Positions 32,366 to 41,964 of a stretch of 41,995 bases of DNA are shown one piece after another. Source of the stretch: Fastidiosipila sp964627125 (GTDB taxonomy: Bacteria; Bacillota; Clostridia; Saccharofermentanales; Fastidiosipilaceae); assembly GCA_964627125.1 (NCBI GenBank), contig CAZVJQ010000013.1, positions 1 to 41,995 of the forward strand. The letters run 5' to 3'. Below the pieces are notes generated by a model that saw nothing but the letters and a program-made list of their open reading frames with translations, ran no database searches and was not told the origin of the DNA. Made by a program: the position numbers and the translations under genes. The first letter of the stretch is position 1; each line of letters begins with the position of its first letter.

Positions 32366-35300
32366 TTAAGTGATTATGTGCTCAACTGTTCCATCTGCAC
32401 TTACGTAGTCTTCATGATCTTTTTCTAGACTATGTAGGCTCGCTTCAAGAATTTCTTTATTCTCTTCAATGACAGGAACAGGTGATGTATTTCTGTAGTA
32501 TGCAAGTCCTGTACCTGCTGGGATAAGAGTACCGATAATAACGTTCTCTTTTAATCCTCTTAGGTAGTCTGTCTTACCTTTAACAGCTGCATCTGTTAAG
32601 ACACGAGTTGTTTCTTGGAAACTTGCTGCAGATAACCATGAATCTGTCGCTAATGACGCCTTAGTGATACCTAGTAGTAATCTTTCACCTTGAGCTAACT
32701 CAGCCTCTTCACCGAAGTTTTCGATAGCTTCAGCATTTTCTTTTCTGAAAGTGAACATATCTACTGTACCACCTGTAGGTAACTTAGTATCTCCAGCTTC
32801 ATCAACCTTGATCTTACGCATCATTTGTCTACAAATAATCTCGATATGCTTATCGTTAATATCAACACCGTTGTTGTTATAAGCTTTAATTACTTCAGAG
32901 ATAATGTAGTTAGATACTCCATCTACACCAGTTACGCCGAGAATATCGTTAGGGTTGATTGAACCTTCTGTGATTAAATCTCCAGCCTTAACTGTATCAC
33001 CTTCTTCTACTAAGATTGTTGATCCATATGGAGCACCATAAGTCTTAGTTGAACCATCTTCTGATGTAACAGTAATATCTGTCTTACGTCTAGTTGAGTC
33101 TTTAATTGCAACTATACCTGTTGTCTCACTCATGATAGCTTGACCCTTAGGTTTTCTAGCTTCAAATAACTCTTCAACACGTGGTAAACCTTGAGTAATA
33201 TCGTCTCCTGTACCAACAACACCACCGGTATGGAATGTACGCATTGTTAACTGAGTACCTGGCTCACCGATTGATTGAGCTGCCATAATACCAACTGCTT
33301 CACCGATTTCTACCTTAGAACCTGTAGCTAAGTTAGTACCGTAACATCTAGTACATACACCATGCTCTGAGTTACATGTTAATACTGTACGAATATTTAC
33401 TTTTTCAATTCCTGCTGCATCGATAGCTTCTGCAACACTGTTTGTAATTAGCTTGTTTGCTGGGTGAATTACTTCACCAGTTTCTGGGTGAACAATTTCA
33501 CCTGCTGAGTATCTACCAATAATTCTATCTGCTAGAGTCTTAATAACTCTCTTAGACATTGCAGATCCTGATGTAAGAGCTGAGATTGTAGTAAATCCAT
33601 CACTACCACAGTCTTTTTCAGTAATAATAATGTCTTGTGCTACGTCTACTAGACGTCTTGTTAAGTAACCAGAGTCAGCAGTCTTAAGAGCTGTATCTGA
33701 TAGCGCTTTACGAGCACCGTGTGATGAGATGAAGAACTCTAATACGTTCATACCTTCACGTAAGTTAGACTTAATTGGAATTTCGATAACCTTACCAGAT
33801 GTATCTGAAACGTTACCACGCATACCAGCTAACTGTTTAATCTGTGACATAGAACCACGAGCACCTGATTGACTCATCATAGCGATTGGGTTATATCTAT
33901 CCATTGAGCCTTTAAGAGCTTCAGTAATGTCATCAGTTGTCTTAGCCCAAATTTGGATTGTAGCTTGTGATCTACCTTCCTCATTTAGAAGACCTCTTTG
34001 GTGTTGTTTACTAATGTATTCAACTTTCTTATCTGCTTCAGCTAAGAATTCTTGCTTAACTCCAGGTACATTCATGTCAAAGACTGAAATTGAAATACCT
34101 GATTTAGTTGCATATTTAAATCCTAAAGCTTTAACATTATCTAAAATGTTTGCTGTCTTAGTTAAACCATTGTAGCGAATTAATCTTTCGATAATTCCAC
34201 CTAACTTAGTTTTATCAACTGTGAAGTCGATTTCTAAATCTAATTCATGTCCTTCTACTCTACGATCTACATATCTCAAGTTTTGAGGTAGTGTTTCATT
34301 TAATAGTAAACGACCATAAGTTGTTTCTACTAATTGAGACTTCATTTCACCATTGTGCTCACGTGATATACGTACTTTAATTGGTGCATGAACTCCAAGT
34401 GCTCCCTTATCGTAAGCCATTGTAGCTTCTTCAAAGTTTGCATAAACATTACCTTCACCAGGTTCACCTGCATGGTCAATTGTTAAGTAGTAAAGTCCAA
34501 GAACCATATCCTGTGTAGGAACTGTTATTGGCTTACCATCTGATGGTTTTAATAGGTTTGTTGAGTGTAGCATTAAGAATCTGGACTCTGCTTTGGCCTC
34601 GGCGGACAATGGAACGTGAACAGCCATTTGGTCACCATCGAAGTCAGCGTTAAATGCTGTACATGCTAATGGGTGTAATCTAATAGCTTTACCTTGGACA
34701 AGAACAGGCTCAAATGATTGAATACCTAGTCTGTGCAATGTAGGTGCACGGTTTAACATAACAGGGTGATCTTTAATAACCTCTGCTAGAATATCCCATA
34801 CTACGTCGTCGCCACGCTCTACAAGAGCTCTAGCTGTCTTAATGTTGTGTGCATAACCTTGATCCATTAATCTGTTCATAACGAATGGTTTAAATAGCTC
34901 AATTGCCATCTCTGTAGGTAAACCACATTGGTGCATCTTAAGTTCTGGACCAACAACGATAACTGAACGTCCTGAGTAGTCAACACGCTTACCTAGTAAG
35001 TTTTGACGGAAACGTCCTTGTTTACCTTTTAATAACTCAGATAATGACTTAAGTGCTCTATTACCAGCACCTGTAACAGCACGTCCACGACGTCCGTTGT
35101 CAATTAATGAGTCAACAGATTCTTGTAGCATACGTTTTTCGTTACGTACAATAATCTCTGGAGCACCTAATTGTAATAACTTGTTTAGACGATTATTACG
35201 GTTGATTACTCTTCTATATAAGTCATTCATGTCAGAAGTAGCAAATCTACCACCATCTAATTGAACCATTGGTCTTAATTCTGGAGGTAATACTGGTAGA

Positions 35301-36049
35301 ACATCTAGAACCATAGTCTCTGGTGAGTTTTCTGATCTGTAGAATGATTCTACAACTTCTAAACGCTTAACAAGTCTTACTCTCTTTTGACCTTTAGCAT
35401 CACGAACTTCTTCTTTTAATTGTTTAGTTAGAGCTTCAGTATCGATATCTGCTAACAATTCTTTAATTGTCTCAGCACCCATTCCTGCACGGAATGCATC
35501 TCTACCTAAGTTTCTTTGAGCTTCTCTAAATTCTGATTCTGTAAGAATTTGTTTGTAAGCAAGTTTTGTAATTGCTTCATCACCTGGATCTACAACGATG
35601 TAGTTTGCGAAGTATAGAACTCTTTCTAATTGACGTGGTGACAAGTCTAGGATTAATGCCATACGACTTGGAATTCCACGGAAGTACCAGATGTGTGAAA
35701 CTGGGGCAGCTAATTTAATGTGTCCCATTCTCTCACGACGTACTTTAGATTTAGTTACTTCAACACCACATTTGTCACAGATGATTCCTCTATAACGAAT
35801 CTTCTTGTATTTACCACAGTGACATTCGTAGTCCTTAGCTGGTCCAAAAATTCTTTCACAGAAAAGACCATCCTTCTCTGGTTTTAAAGTTCTATAGTTA
35901 ATAGTCTCAGGTTTTTTAACTTCACCATGTGACCATTCTAAGATTTTTTCAGGAGTCGCTAATCTGATGCCAATTGCTTCGAATTGCATTTCTTCAGATT
36001 CAGCACTCGCTACATTTTTATTTTCATTAATAAGCCTTAAATCAGCCAT
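32366..36049 (-). CDS. rpoC: DNA-directed RNA polymerase beta' subunit
   Basis: Largest core subunit of RNA polymerase, forming the clamp and half of the active site. The 1227-residue protein has the N-terminal zinc finger 'CHCGKYKKIRYRGIICDKCG' (about residues 57-76), the invariant catalytic 'NADFDGDQMAVH' with three Asp that hold Mg, the bridge/trigger region ('MSQSGARGSMSQIKQLAGMRG', near 765-785) and the second zinc site 'CNSEHGVCTRCYG'. There is no large insertion, as usual in Bacillota. AAAGGAT precedes the ATG. It follows rpoB by 126 bp, a longer gap than usual. No promoter is evident in it, so co-transcription is likely. It ends at 32286-32320. Confidence 0.99.
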   Translation of the reverse strand: MADLRLINENKNVASAESEEMQFEAIGIRLATPEKILEWSHGEVKKPETINYRTLKPEKDGLFCERIFGPAKDYECHCGKYKKIRYRGIICDKCGVEVTKSKVRRERMGHIKLAAPVSHIWYFRGIPSRMALILDLSPRQLERVLYFANYIVVDPGDEAITKLAYKQILTESEFREAQRNLGRDAFRAGMGAETIKELLADIDTEALTKQLKEEVRDAKGQKRVRLVKRLEVVESFYRSENSPETMVLDVLPVLPPELRPMVQLDGGRFATSDMNDLYRRVINRNNRLNKLLQLGAPEIIVRNEKRMLQESVDSLIDNGRRGRAVTGAGNRALKSLSELLKGKQGRFRQNLLGKRVDYSGRSVIVVGPELKMHQCGLPTEMAIELFKPFVMNRLMDQGYAHNIKTARALVERGDDVVWDILAEVIKDHPVMLNRAPTLHRLGIQSFEPVLVQGKAIRLHPLACTAFNADFDGDQMAVHVPLSAEAKAESRFLMLHSTNLLKPSDGKPITVPTQDMVLGLYYLTIDHAGEPGEGNVYANFEEATMAYDKGALGVHAPIKVRISREHNGEMKSQLVETTYGRLLLNETLPQNLRYVDRRVEGHELDLEIDFTVDKTKLGGIIERLIRYNGLTKTANILDNVKALGFKYATKSGISISVFDMNVPGVKQEFLAEADKKVEYISKQHQRGLLNEEGRSQATIQIWAKTTDDITEALKGSMDRYNPIAMMSQSGARGSMSQIKQLAGMRGNVSDTSGKVIEIPIKSNLREGMNVLEFFISSHGARKALSDTALKTADSGYLTRRLVDVAQDIIITEKDCGSDGFTTISALTSGSAMSKRVIKTLADRIIGRYSAGEIVHPETGEVIHPANKLITNSVAEAIDAAGIEKVNIRTVLTCNSEHGVCTRCYGTNLATGSKVEIGEAVGIMAAQSIGEPGTQLTMRTFHTGGVVGTGDDITQGLPRVEELFEARKPKGQAIMSETTGIVAIKDSTRRKTDITVTSEDGSTKTYGAPYGSTILVEEGDTVKAGDLITEGSINPNDILGVTGVDGVSNYIISEVIKAYNNNGVDINDKHIEIICRQMMRKIKVDEAGDTKLPTGGTVDMFTFRKENAEAIENFGEEAELAQGERLLLGITKASLATDSWLSAASFQETTRVLTDAAVKGKTDYLRGLKENVIIGTLIPAGTGLAYYRNTSPVPVIEENKEILEASLHSLEKDHEDYVSADGTVEHIIT
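34590..34598. repeat. GCTTTGGCC motif copy (in rpoC)
   Basis: Copy of the 9-mer inside rpoC, read on the coding strand as Ala-Lys-Ala in a conserved stretch just after the catalytic Asp loop. Confidence 0.55.
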
Positions 36050-36131
36050 CTATTCATATCCTTTCACTAGACAATCTAGTTCAACTCTTAGTGTATTCTG
36101 ATTTTATTTCGTTGGGGGGTTCACTTTGTCC

Positions 36132-36145
36132 GCTTCGGCCAAAGC
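36132..36145. repeat. Near-palindromic GCTTCGGCCAAAGC between rpoB and rpoC
   Basis: GGCCAAAGC (the reverse complement of the 9-mer) at 36137-36145 joined to GCTTCGG. One base away from the perfect palindrome found between ctsR and clpC. As RNA it could fold into a short hairpin in the rpoB-rpoC spacer. Confidence 0.65.
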
Positions 36146-36175
36146 AAACTCCCTCGACGATTTTATTTCAATTTC

Positions 36176-39100
36176 TTAGTCTAAAGAACTAATAATTCTA
36201 CGTAATCTGCTTGTGTTGTAGTTATCGTTTGCACTTTCGAAGTCTTCGATTTCTTCTCTAATTGCAACTTCTTTTTCTTGATATAAAATTCTTACATCTA
36301 AGCAGATACTTTGCATCTCTTTAATCAAGACCTTAAATGACTCTGGAACACCTGGGTCAGGAATATTATCTCCTTTAACGATTGCTTCATAGGTTTCATT
36401 ACGTCCATCGACGTCATCTGATTTAACAGTTAAGATTTCTCTTAATGTGTATGCTGCACCATATGCTTGCAATGCCCAAACTTCCATCTCACCGAATCTT
36501 TGTCCACCGAATTGTGCCTTACCACCTAATGGTTGTTGTGTAACTAATGAGTAAGGTCCAATAGATCTTGCGTGGATCTTGTCTTCTACCAAGTGGTGTA
36601 ACTTGAGGTAGTACATAACACCTACTGTTACATCGTTATCGAAAGGCTGACCGGTTCTACCATCGTAAACTGTTTGTTTACCATCTAGGTCTAGTCCATA
36701 CTCTTCTAATAAGTCTTGTATGTCTTGCTCATCTGCACCATCGAATACTGGAGTTGCTATCTTGTATCCTGCAGTTCTTGCAGCTTGTCCTAAGTGGACT
36801 TCAAGTAACTGACCAATGTTCATACGTGATGGAACACCTAGTGGGTTTAATACGATATCTAGTGGAGTACCATCTTCTAGGTATGGCATATCTTCTGCAG
36901 GTAATACTCTTGAGATAACACCCTTATTACCGTGACGACCAGCCATCTTATCTCCAACTTGGATCTTACGTTTCTTAGCAATGTAAACTCTTACTAATTC
37001 ATTAACACCGTTACGTAACTCGTCTCCAGCTTCTTTCTTGAAGATCTTGACGTCTACGACAACACCTCTAGTACCGTGAGGTACTCTTGTTGATGTATCA
37101 CGTACTTCACGTACTTTCTCACCGAAGATTGCTCTATATAGTCTCTCTTCAGCTGTTAATTCTGTTTCACCCTTAGGTGTAATTTTACCTACTAAGATGT
37201 CACCTGAGTTTACTTCTGCACCGATACGAATAATTCCGTCTTCGTCTAAGTTTCTAAGTGCTTCATCACCAACTTGTGGGATTTCTCTTGTAATTTCTTC
37301 TGCACCTAGTTTTGTATCACGAGCTTCACACTCATATTCATCAATGTGAATTGATGTGTAGACGTCTTCTCTAACTAATCTTTCATTAATTAGAACAGCA
37401 TCCTCGTAGTTGTAACCTTCCCAAGTCATAAATCCAATTAACATGTTTTGACCTAGTGCTAGTTCACCGTTGTCTGTTGAAGGACCATCAGCTAGGATGT
37501 CTCCAACTTCAACCATGTCACCAACTCGTACTAATGGGCGTTGGTTAATTGTTGTTGAGTGGTTTGATCTTCTGTATTTAGTTAAGCGATATTCATCTTG
37601 TGATGCAGCACTTGTTTTAACTACGATTAAATCTGCAGTTACTCTAGTTACTTCACCTGCATTTCTAGCAACCTCTACGACACCTGAGTCTTTAGCTGCA
37701 CGATACTCCATACCGGTACCGACAACTGGTGAGTCTGCTCTTATCAAAGGAACAGCCTGACGCTGCATGTTTGCACCCATAAGAGCACGGTTGGCGTCGT
37801 CATTTCCTAAGAAAGGAATTAGTGATGTAGCAACAGAAACAACTTGTTCTGGAGAAACGTCCATGAGGTCTACCTTCTCAGGAGAAATCTCGATAAACTT
37901 ATCTCTTAGTCTAACTGTAATTCTGTCATCTAAGAATTTACCATTTTCATCTAGAGCTTCATTACCCATTGCGATGTAGAAATCATCTTCCTCATCAGCT
38001 GTGAAGTATCTAACTTCATCTGTAACTACACCCTTTTCTTTATCGTAAATTCTGTAAGGTGTCTCAATGAAACCATATTCATTAACTTTAGCGTGTGTTG
38101 CTAATGAGTTAATTAAACCAATGTTTGGTCCTTCAGGAGTCTCAATTGGACAAATACGTCCGTAGTGTGATGAGTGAACGTCACGAACTTCGAAGTTTGC
38201 ACGGTCTCTACTCAAACCACCAGGTCCTAAAGCAGATAGACGACGTTTGTGTGTCAATTCACTTAGTGGGTTATGTTGGTCCATGAATTGTGATAATTGT
38301 GATGAACCGAAGAACTCTTTAATTGAAGCACTAACTGGTCTTGTGTTGATTAATTTTTGTGGTGTTGCATTGTCTGCATCTGATAATGAACGCATACGGT
38401 CACGAATAACTCTTTCCATACGTGAAAAACCAATTCTAATTTGGTTTTGTAGCAATTCACCTACTGAACGAACACGTCTATTACCTAAGTGGTCGATGTC
38501 ATCTAAGTGACCGATTCCATCATATAGACCGATTAAGTAACTGATTGATGCAATAATATCTTCAACGATTAAGCTTGAAGGCATTATCTCTTCTTTATCT
38601 TTTCTAAATAATTCATTGATCTTATCTGCTTGCTTACCTTCTTCTTCAGCTTGAGCTTCAGCGGCAACAGCACGAATAGCACTAGTTCTTACCATTTCAG
38701 TAATTCCAGTACCTTCAAAATCAATTTTATCTAATACACTATCTTCGAAGAAGTTGCTTAAGTATGCTCTAGCATCAACTCTTGCGTTACCAATAACGTG
38801 GAATGAGCTCTCAGCTTCACTGAACATGTCACCAGCCTTAATTATTGGAATAACGTCAACTTCGTTAATACCAACGTTTTGAACTGCCCATGCTTGCTCT
38901 TCAGTAATAATATCTCCAGCTTCAACTAGTAATTCACCATCAGGTGAAACAATATTATCCACAGCCTTATGTCCAGCAATTCTACTGGCCAAAGCAAACT
39001 TACGGTTAATTGTATAAATACCAACCTTACCTAAGTCATATCTTTCAGGGTTAAATAGCATATTTCCAAGTAATGATTCAGCACCTTCAGCTGATGCAGG

Positions 39101-39838
39101 CTCACCTGGACGTAATTTTCTATGTAGTTCTAATAGTCCTTCTTCTCGAGTTGTACTATTATCCTTAGCTAATGTAGCTAGGATGTAATCACCATCACCG
39201 AAACTATCTACAATCTCTTGGTTAGTTCCATAACCTAAAGATCTTAAGAATACAGTCAATGGGAATTTTCTTGTACGGTCGATACGGATGTAAAGAACAT
39301 CTTTCTTATCAGTTTCATATTCTAACCAAGCACCTCTGTTAGGAATAATTTGTGAACCAAATAATTCCTTACCGCTTGTGTTGTTTTTTACTGGACGATA
39401 GTATGCACCAGGAGAACGTACTAACTGACTGATAACAACTCTTTCTGCACCATTAATAATAAATGAGCCATTGTCTGTCATTATTGGGAAATCACCTAGG
39501 AAAATAGTTTGATCCTTAATAACACCGGTCTTCTTATTATTTAAACGCACTGTCATACGTAATGGAGCTGAATAGTTAACATCTCTGTCACGACATTCAT
39601 CAACTGGATAGTTTGGATTGTCTATATCAAACTCTGTATCAAGTAAATAGATTTCCAAGTCGCCTGGACCATCATCTCTAATAGGAGAGATAGACTCAAT
39701 AACTTCTTGGATACCCTCATTGATCAGTCTTTGATATGATTGTTTTTGGAGCTCAACTAGGTTTGGCATATCATTTGCTTTACGCAACTTTGAATATGAC
39801 ATACGGTCAGCACGCCCAAATTTTTCTGCATGTAGCAT
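36176..39838 (-). CDS. rpoB: DNA-directed RNA polymerase beta subunit
   Basis: Second-largest core subunit of RNA polymerase. The 1220-residue protein is full length for a Bacillota member. The rifampicin pocket reads 'SSQLSQFMDQHNPLSELTHK' followed by 'RRLSALGPGG', with the wild-type Asp, His and Ser at the usual resistance positions, so rifampicin sensitivity is expected. 'GANMQRQAVPLI', 'GYNYEDAVLINERL', 'KITPKGETELTAEE' and 'GRHGNKGVIS' mark the lobe, catalytic and C-terminal regions. GAGGTG precedes the ATG. Upstream lies a foldase gene, not rplJ-rplL as in most bacteria, so rpoBC here has its own promoter (39936-39965). Confidence 0.99.
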   Translation of the reverse strand: MLHAEKFGRADRMSYSKLRKANDMPNLVELQKQSYQRLINEGIQEVIESISPIRDDGPGDLEIYLLDTEFDIDNPNYPVDECRDRDVNYSAPLRMTVRLNNKKTGVIKDQTIFLGDFPIMTDNGSFIINGAERVVISQLVRSPGAYYRPVKNNTSGKELFGSQIIPNRGAWLEYETDKKDVLYIRIDRTRKFPLTVFLRSLGYGTNQEIVDSFGDGDYILATLAKDNSTTREEGLLELHRKLRPGEPASAEGAESLLGNMLFNPERYDLGKVGIYTINRKFALASRIAGHKAVDNIVSPDGELLVEAGDIITEEQAWAVQNVGINEVDVIPIIKAGDMFSEAESSFHVIGNARVDARAYLSNFFEDSVLDKIDFEGTGITEMVRTSAIRAVAAEAQAEEEGKQADKINELFRKDKEEIMPSSLIVEDIIASISYLIGLYDGIGHLDDIDHLGNRRVRSVGELLQNQIRIGFSRMERVIRDRMRSLSDADNATPQKLINTRPVSASIKEFFGSSQLSQFMDQHNPLSELTHKRRLSALGPGGLSRDRANFEVRDVHSSHYGRICPIETPEGPNIGLINSLATHAKVNEYGFIETPYRIYDKEKGVVTDEVRYFTADEEDDFYIAMGNEALDENGKFLDDRITVRLRDKFIEISPEKVDLMDVSPEQVVSVATSLIPFLGNDDANRALMGANMQRQAVPLIRADSPVVGTGMEYRAAKDSGVVEVARNAGEVTRVTADLIVVKTSAASQDEYRLTKYRRSNHSTTINQRPLVRVGDMVEVGDILADGPSTDNGELALGQNMLIGFMTWEGYNYEDAVLINERLVREDVYTSIHIDEYECEARDTKLGAEEITREIPQVGDEALRNLDEDGIIRIGAEVNSGDILVGKITPKGETELTAEERLYRAIFGEKVREVRDTSTRVPHGTRGVVVDVKIFKKEAGDELRNGVNELVRVYIAKKRKIQVGDKMAGRHGNKGVISRVLPAEDMPYLEDGTPLDIVLNPLGVPSRMNIGQLLEVHLGQAARTAGYKIATPVFDGADEQDIQDLLEEYGLDLDGKQTVYDGRTGQPFDNDVTVGVMYYLKLHHLVEDKIHARSIGPYSLVTQQPLGGKAQFGGQRFGEMEVWALQAYGAAYTLREILTVKSDDVDGRNETYEAIVKGDNIPDPGVPESFKVLIKEMQSICLDVRILYQEKEVAIREEIEDFESANDNYNTSRLRRIISSLD
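38987..38995. repeat. GCTTTGGCC motif copy (in rpoB, coding strand)
   Basis: GGCCAAAGC on the plus strand, so GCTTTGGCC on the coding strand of rpoB, read as Ala-Leu-Ala. Confidence 0.55.
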
Positions 39839-39935
39839 ATTTTCAATTCACCTCATTAAATTTCTTCGGTTATACCGTCATTGCTAGGATTAAGCAAATA
39901 GATAAACATTAACTTTTTAAAATTCACGTTCTACA

Positions 39936-39965
39936 AGAATACCACCTTCACTCTTGACAGGTCAA
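39936..39965 (-). promoter_or_regulatory. Candidate promoter of rpoBC with overlapping inverted repeat
   Basis: On the minus strand TTGACC (39965-39960), 18 bases, TATTCT (39941-39936). The -35 overlaps TTGAC-AG-GTCAA, a perfect inverted repeat at 39954-39965. A further inverted partner TTTGTCAAG lies just upstream. The leader to the rpoB ATG would be about 90 bases. Confidence 0.5.
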
Positions 39966-40062
39966 CAAATTAGTGTTTGTCAAGTAAACAATCTATAATT
40001 TAGCGAAATTTATGTTCAAGGGCTTTAAAATTCTACATTTTCACAATAAAATTTCTCATTTG

Positions 40063-40071
40063 TGGTAAAAT
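40063..40071 (+). promoter_or_regulatory. Extended -10 element on the plus strand in the foldase-rpoB spacer
   Basis: TG-G-TAAAAT resembles the TGGTATAAT promoters elsewhere in the window. Downstream on the same strand is a weak AAGTTC/GAACTT hairpin with T-run (40195-40217). No coding sequence lies between, so a short RNA is possible but unproved. Confidence 0.25.
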
Positions 40072-40099
40072 AGATAGATTTCGCAGTTTTGAGAGACAT

Positions 40100-40158
40100 A
40101 AAAAGGAACTCAAAGACACTAATTCTCGCTTCTACAAGAATAAGCATATTTGAGCTCC
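40100..40158 (-). terminator. Terminator or attenuator in the foldase-rpoB spacer
   Basis: On the minus strand GGAGCTCAAA (40158-40149) and TTTGAGTTCC (40114-40105) pair over 10 bp with one G-T pair, with inner pairing in the 34-base loop, and TTTTT follows. The G-T pair becomes an A-C mismatch on the plus strand, so it is built for the minus strand. A further CTCAAA (40092-40087) can compete for TTTGAG, a possible antiterminator. A second hairpin (40226-40250) overlaps the foldase stop codon. The rest of the 407-base gap holds the rpoBC promoter. Confidence 0.65.
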
Positions 40159-40245
40159 AATACATACTCTATAAATATTTGTCTATATTGCCCTAAGTTC
40201 TTAAATTTGAACTTTTTACATTTTACTTAATCTGTGATTTAAAGA

Positions 40246-41820
40246 TTAAGCTTTCATCCACCAACCTGGGTAAGATGGTTCAATTGCATAAGCTGGATCT
40301 TCTAATGTCTCATCTAGCCAATCATTGTATTTTTCCATCTCTAATACACCTGAGATATCTTCTTGATATCCAGCATGGTCATGTTTTTCAATTACTAATA
40401 CTACGTAGATAAAATTGTCTGTCTCTACTACATATGTATTACCTGCTTCAGCTTCATCGGATAGAGCAAAGTTTATTACATCTGAATGCACTGAAGTAGT
40501 TGCACCTGTTGCATTCTCAATAACTGTTGATGGACGTGTTGGTTTTTCGTGTGTCTCATCTTCGTTGTTTTCAAATTCAGTAAATTCTTCTTCAGTAGAA
40601 ATTACTCTAGTCATAAATTCAGCACTATCTCTGTAAGTATCTACCATTTCATCTGTAATTCTATCTCCATTAGGATCTAGCTTACTGAATCCAGCGACCA
40701 TTAAGTCAGCCACATTTCTTGTATCTTTAGTCTGCTCTACGAAGTAAACTAATTGGAATGTATTTCCATTTTGGAAGTAAGAAGTATTACCTTCTTGTCT
40801 TCCTTCACCAAATAACCAATCTGCTAAGTCTCTATTAGAACTTACAATATTTGGATATCTAACTAATTCTTCAGTATCTACTTCAATTTCTTCATCTGAA
40901 TCTTCTGTTTGACTCTCGGCATACTCTTGAGCTGCTTGTTCGAAATCTTCAACAGATTCAACATCTGCTAGGATATCTTTAACTTCTTGTTCTGTTTCTT
41001 GTCTGATTTCTTCTAGCTCTTCAGCTGTGTAATCTTCACCTTCTTCATTTGTAGATGGTGCAGTTACTGTAAATCCATGATAGTTAACTAAATCGTAGTC
41101 TCTAGGAGCTTCTTCATATCTTTCTTCAATTTCTTCATCGCTAACTTCTAAAGTAGCTGGTTTTTCTCTTGAGAAATTACCTGCGACAATTTCTTTAGCA
41201 AGAAGATCTCTATATGCTTGAACTGACATTCCCTTACCGTACATATTAGTTAAGTACATTTCAAAATCTAGAGGAGTACCGACACTTTGTTGAATCATGC
41301 TTACATAGTTGTCGATATATTCTTGGTCTTCTTCTGTTAGTTCATATCCTTCTTCAATAGCTTGTTGATGAACAATTGCTAATGTTTGCACAGATTCATT
41401 TGCTGAATCTTCGAAGAATTCACCCCAAGTCTTATCTTGATTGGTAATAGCTGAAGAACTTGCATTTAGATTTAGTAATCCACCGCCACCATATTGTTGG
41501 TTGTATGCATTGTAAATATTGTTGTATGAATAATTGTATTCATTAACACTGATACTTTCGCCATTAACAGTTAGTGCAGATAAGTTTCTATGTAGAGTTC
41601 CTGTTTGCCATAAAATTGCGATAACAGCAACAATAACTACTAAGACAGCAGCAATTGCAGTTAATATATTATTTCTTCTTTTAACTCTCTTAGGTGCAGT
41701 TTTCTTGCTACCATTCTTGCTTCTTAATTCTTGAACTCTAGCTTCACGTTCTTTACGCTCTTCTCTGTTTCTATCAGCCTTAGAATTATAAGTTTGTTCA
41801 GTATCTTTCTTCTTAGCCAT
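40246..41820 (-). CDS. Membrane-anchored SurA/PrsA-like foldase
   Basis: Probable extracytoplasmic chaperone of 524 residues with a SurA N-like domain. A long basic cytoplasmic N-terminus (about residues 1-50) leads to one helix ('NNILTAIAAVLVVIVAVIAILW', about 50-70), so the protein is anchored by an uncleaved signal, not as a lipoprotein like classic PrsA (no lipobox). 'ALTVNGESISVNEYNYSYNN' after the helix is the standard start of the SurA/PpiC N-terminal domain. The rest is highly acidic. A PpiC-type isomerase core is not clear, so isomerase activity is uncertain. AGGA lies upstream of the ATG. It is not in an operon with rpoB: a terminator and a promoter separate them. Confidence 0.75.
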   Translation of the reverse strand: MAKKKDTEQTYNSKADRNREERKEREARVQELRSKNGSKKTAPKRVKRRNNILTAIAAVLVVIVAVIAILWQTGTLHRNLSALTVNGESISVNEYNYSYNNIYNAYNQQYGGGGLLNLNASSSAITNQDKTWGEFFEDSANESVQTLAIVHQQAIEEGYELTEEDQEYIDNYVSMIQQSVGTPLDFEMYLTNMYGKGMSVQAYRDLLAKEIVAGNFSREKPATLEVSDEEIEERYEEAPRDYDLVNYHGFTVTAPSTNEEGEDYTAEELEEIRQETEQEVKDILADVESVEDFEQAAQEYAESQTEDSDEEIEVDTEELVRYPNIVSSNRDLADWLFGEGRQEGNTSYFQNGNTFQLVYFVEQTKDTRNVADLMVAGFSKLDPNGDRITDEMVDTYRDSAEFMTRVISTEEEFTEFENNEDETHEKPTRPSTVIENATGATTSVHSDVINFALSDEAEAGNTYVVETDNFIYVVLVIEKHDHAGYQEDISGVLEMEKYNDWLDETLEDPAYAIEPSYPGWWMKA

Positions 41821-41896
41821 CCTGTATTTCCTATACTTTCCAATTTTTCTCTAATGATTTTGACCTAAAATTAATCAAAAACTTTTTTAATTATAT

Positions 41897-41938
41897 AAGA
41901 GCCTCATTAAAATATCTAATCTTTTTAATGAAGCTCTT
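41897..41938. terminator. Bidirectional terminator upstream of the foldase gene
   Basis: AAGAGC-(C)-TCATTAAAA pairs with TTTTAATGA-(A)-GCTCTT, 15 bp with one mismatch (a G-T pair on the minus strand). The nearest gene it can end is the minus-strand gene that finishes at 41965. Confidence 0.8.
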
Positions 41939-41964
41939 TATTTCTTATTTTTATTTATATTTCA

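Noticed and set aside
40060..40217. 6S RNA gene
   Set aside because: The region lacks the long end-to-end stem with a central bubble, and its best hairpin pairs better on the opposite strand.
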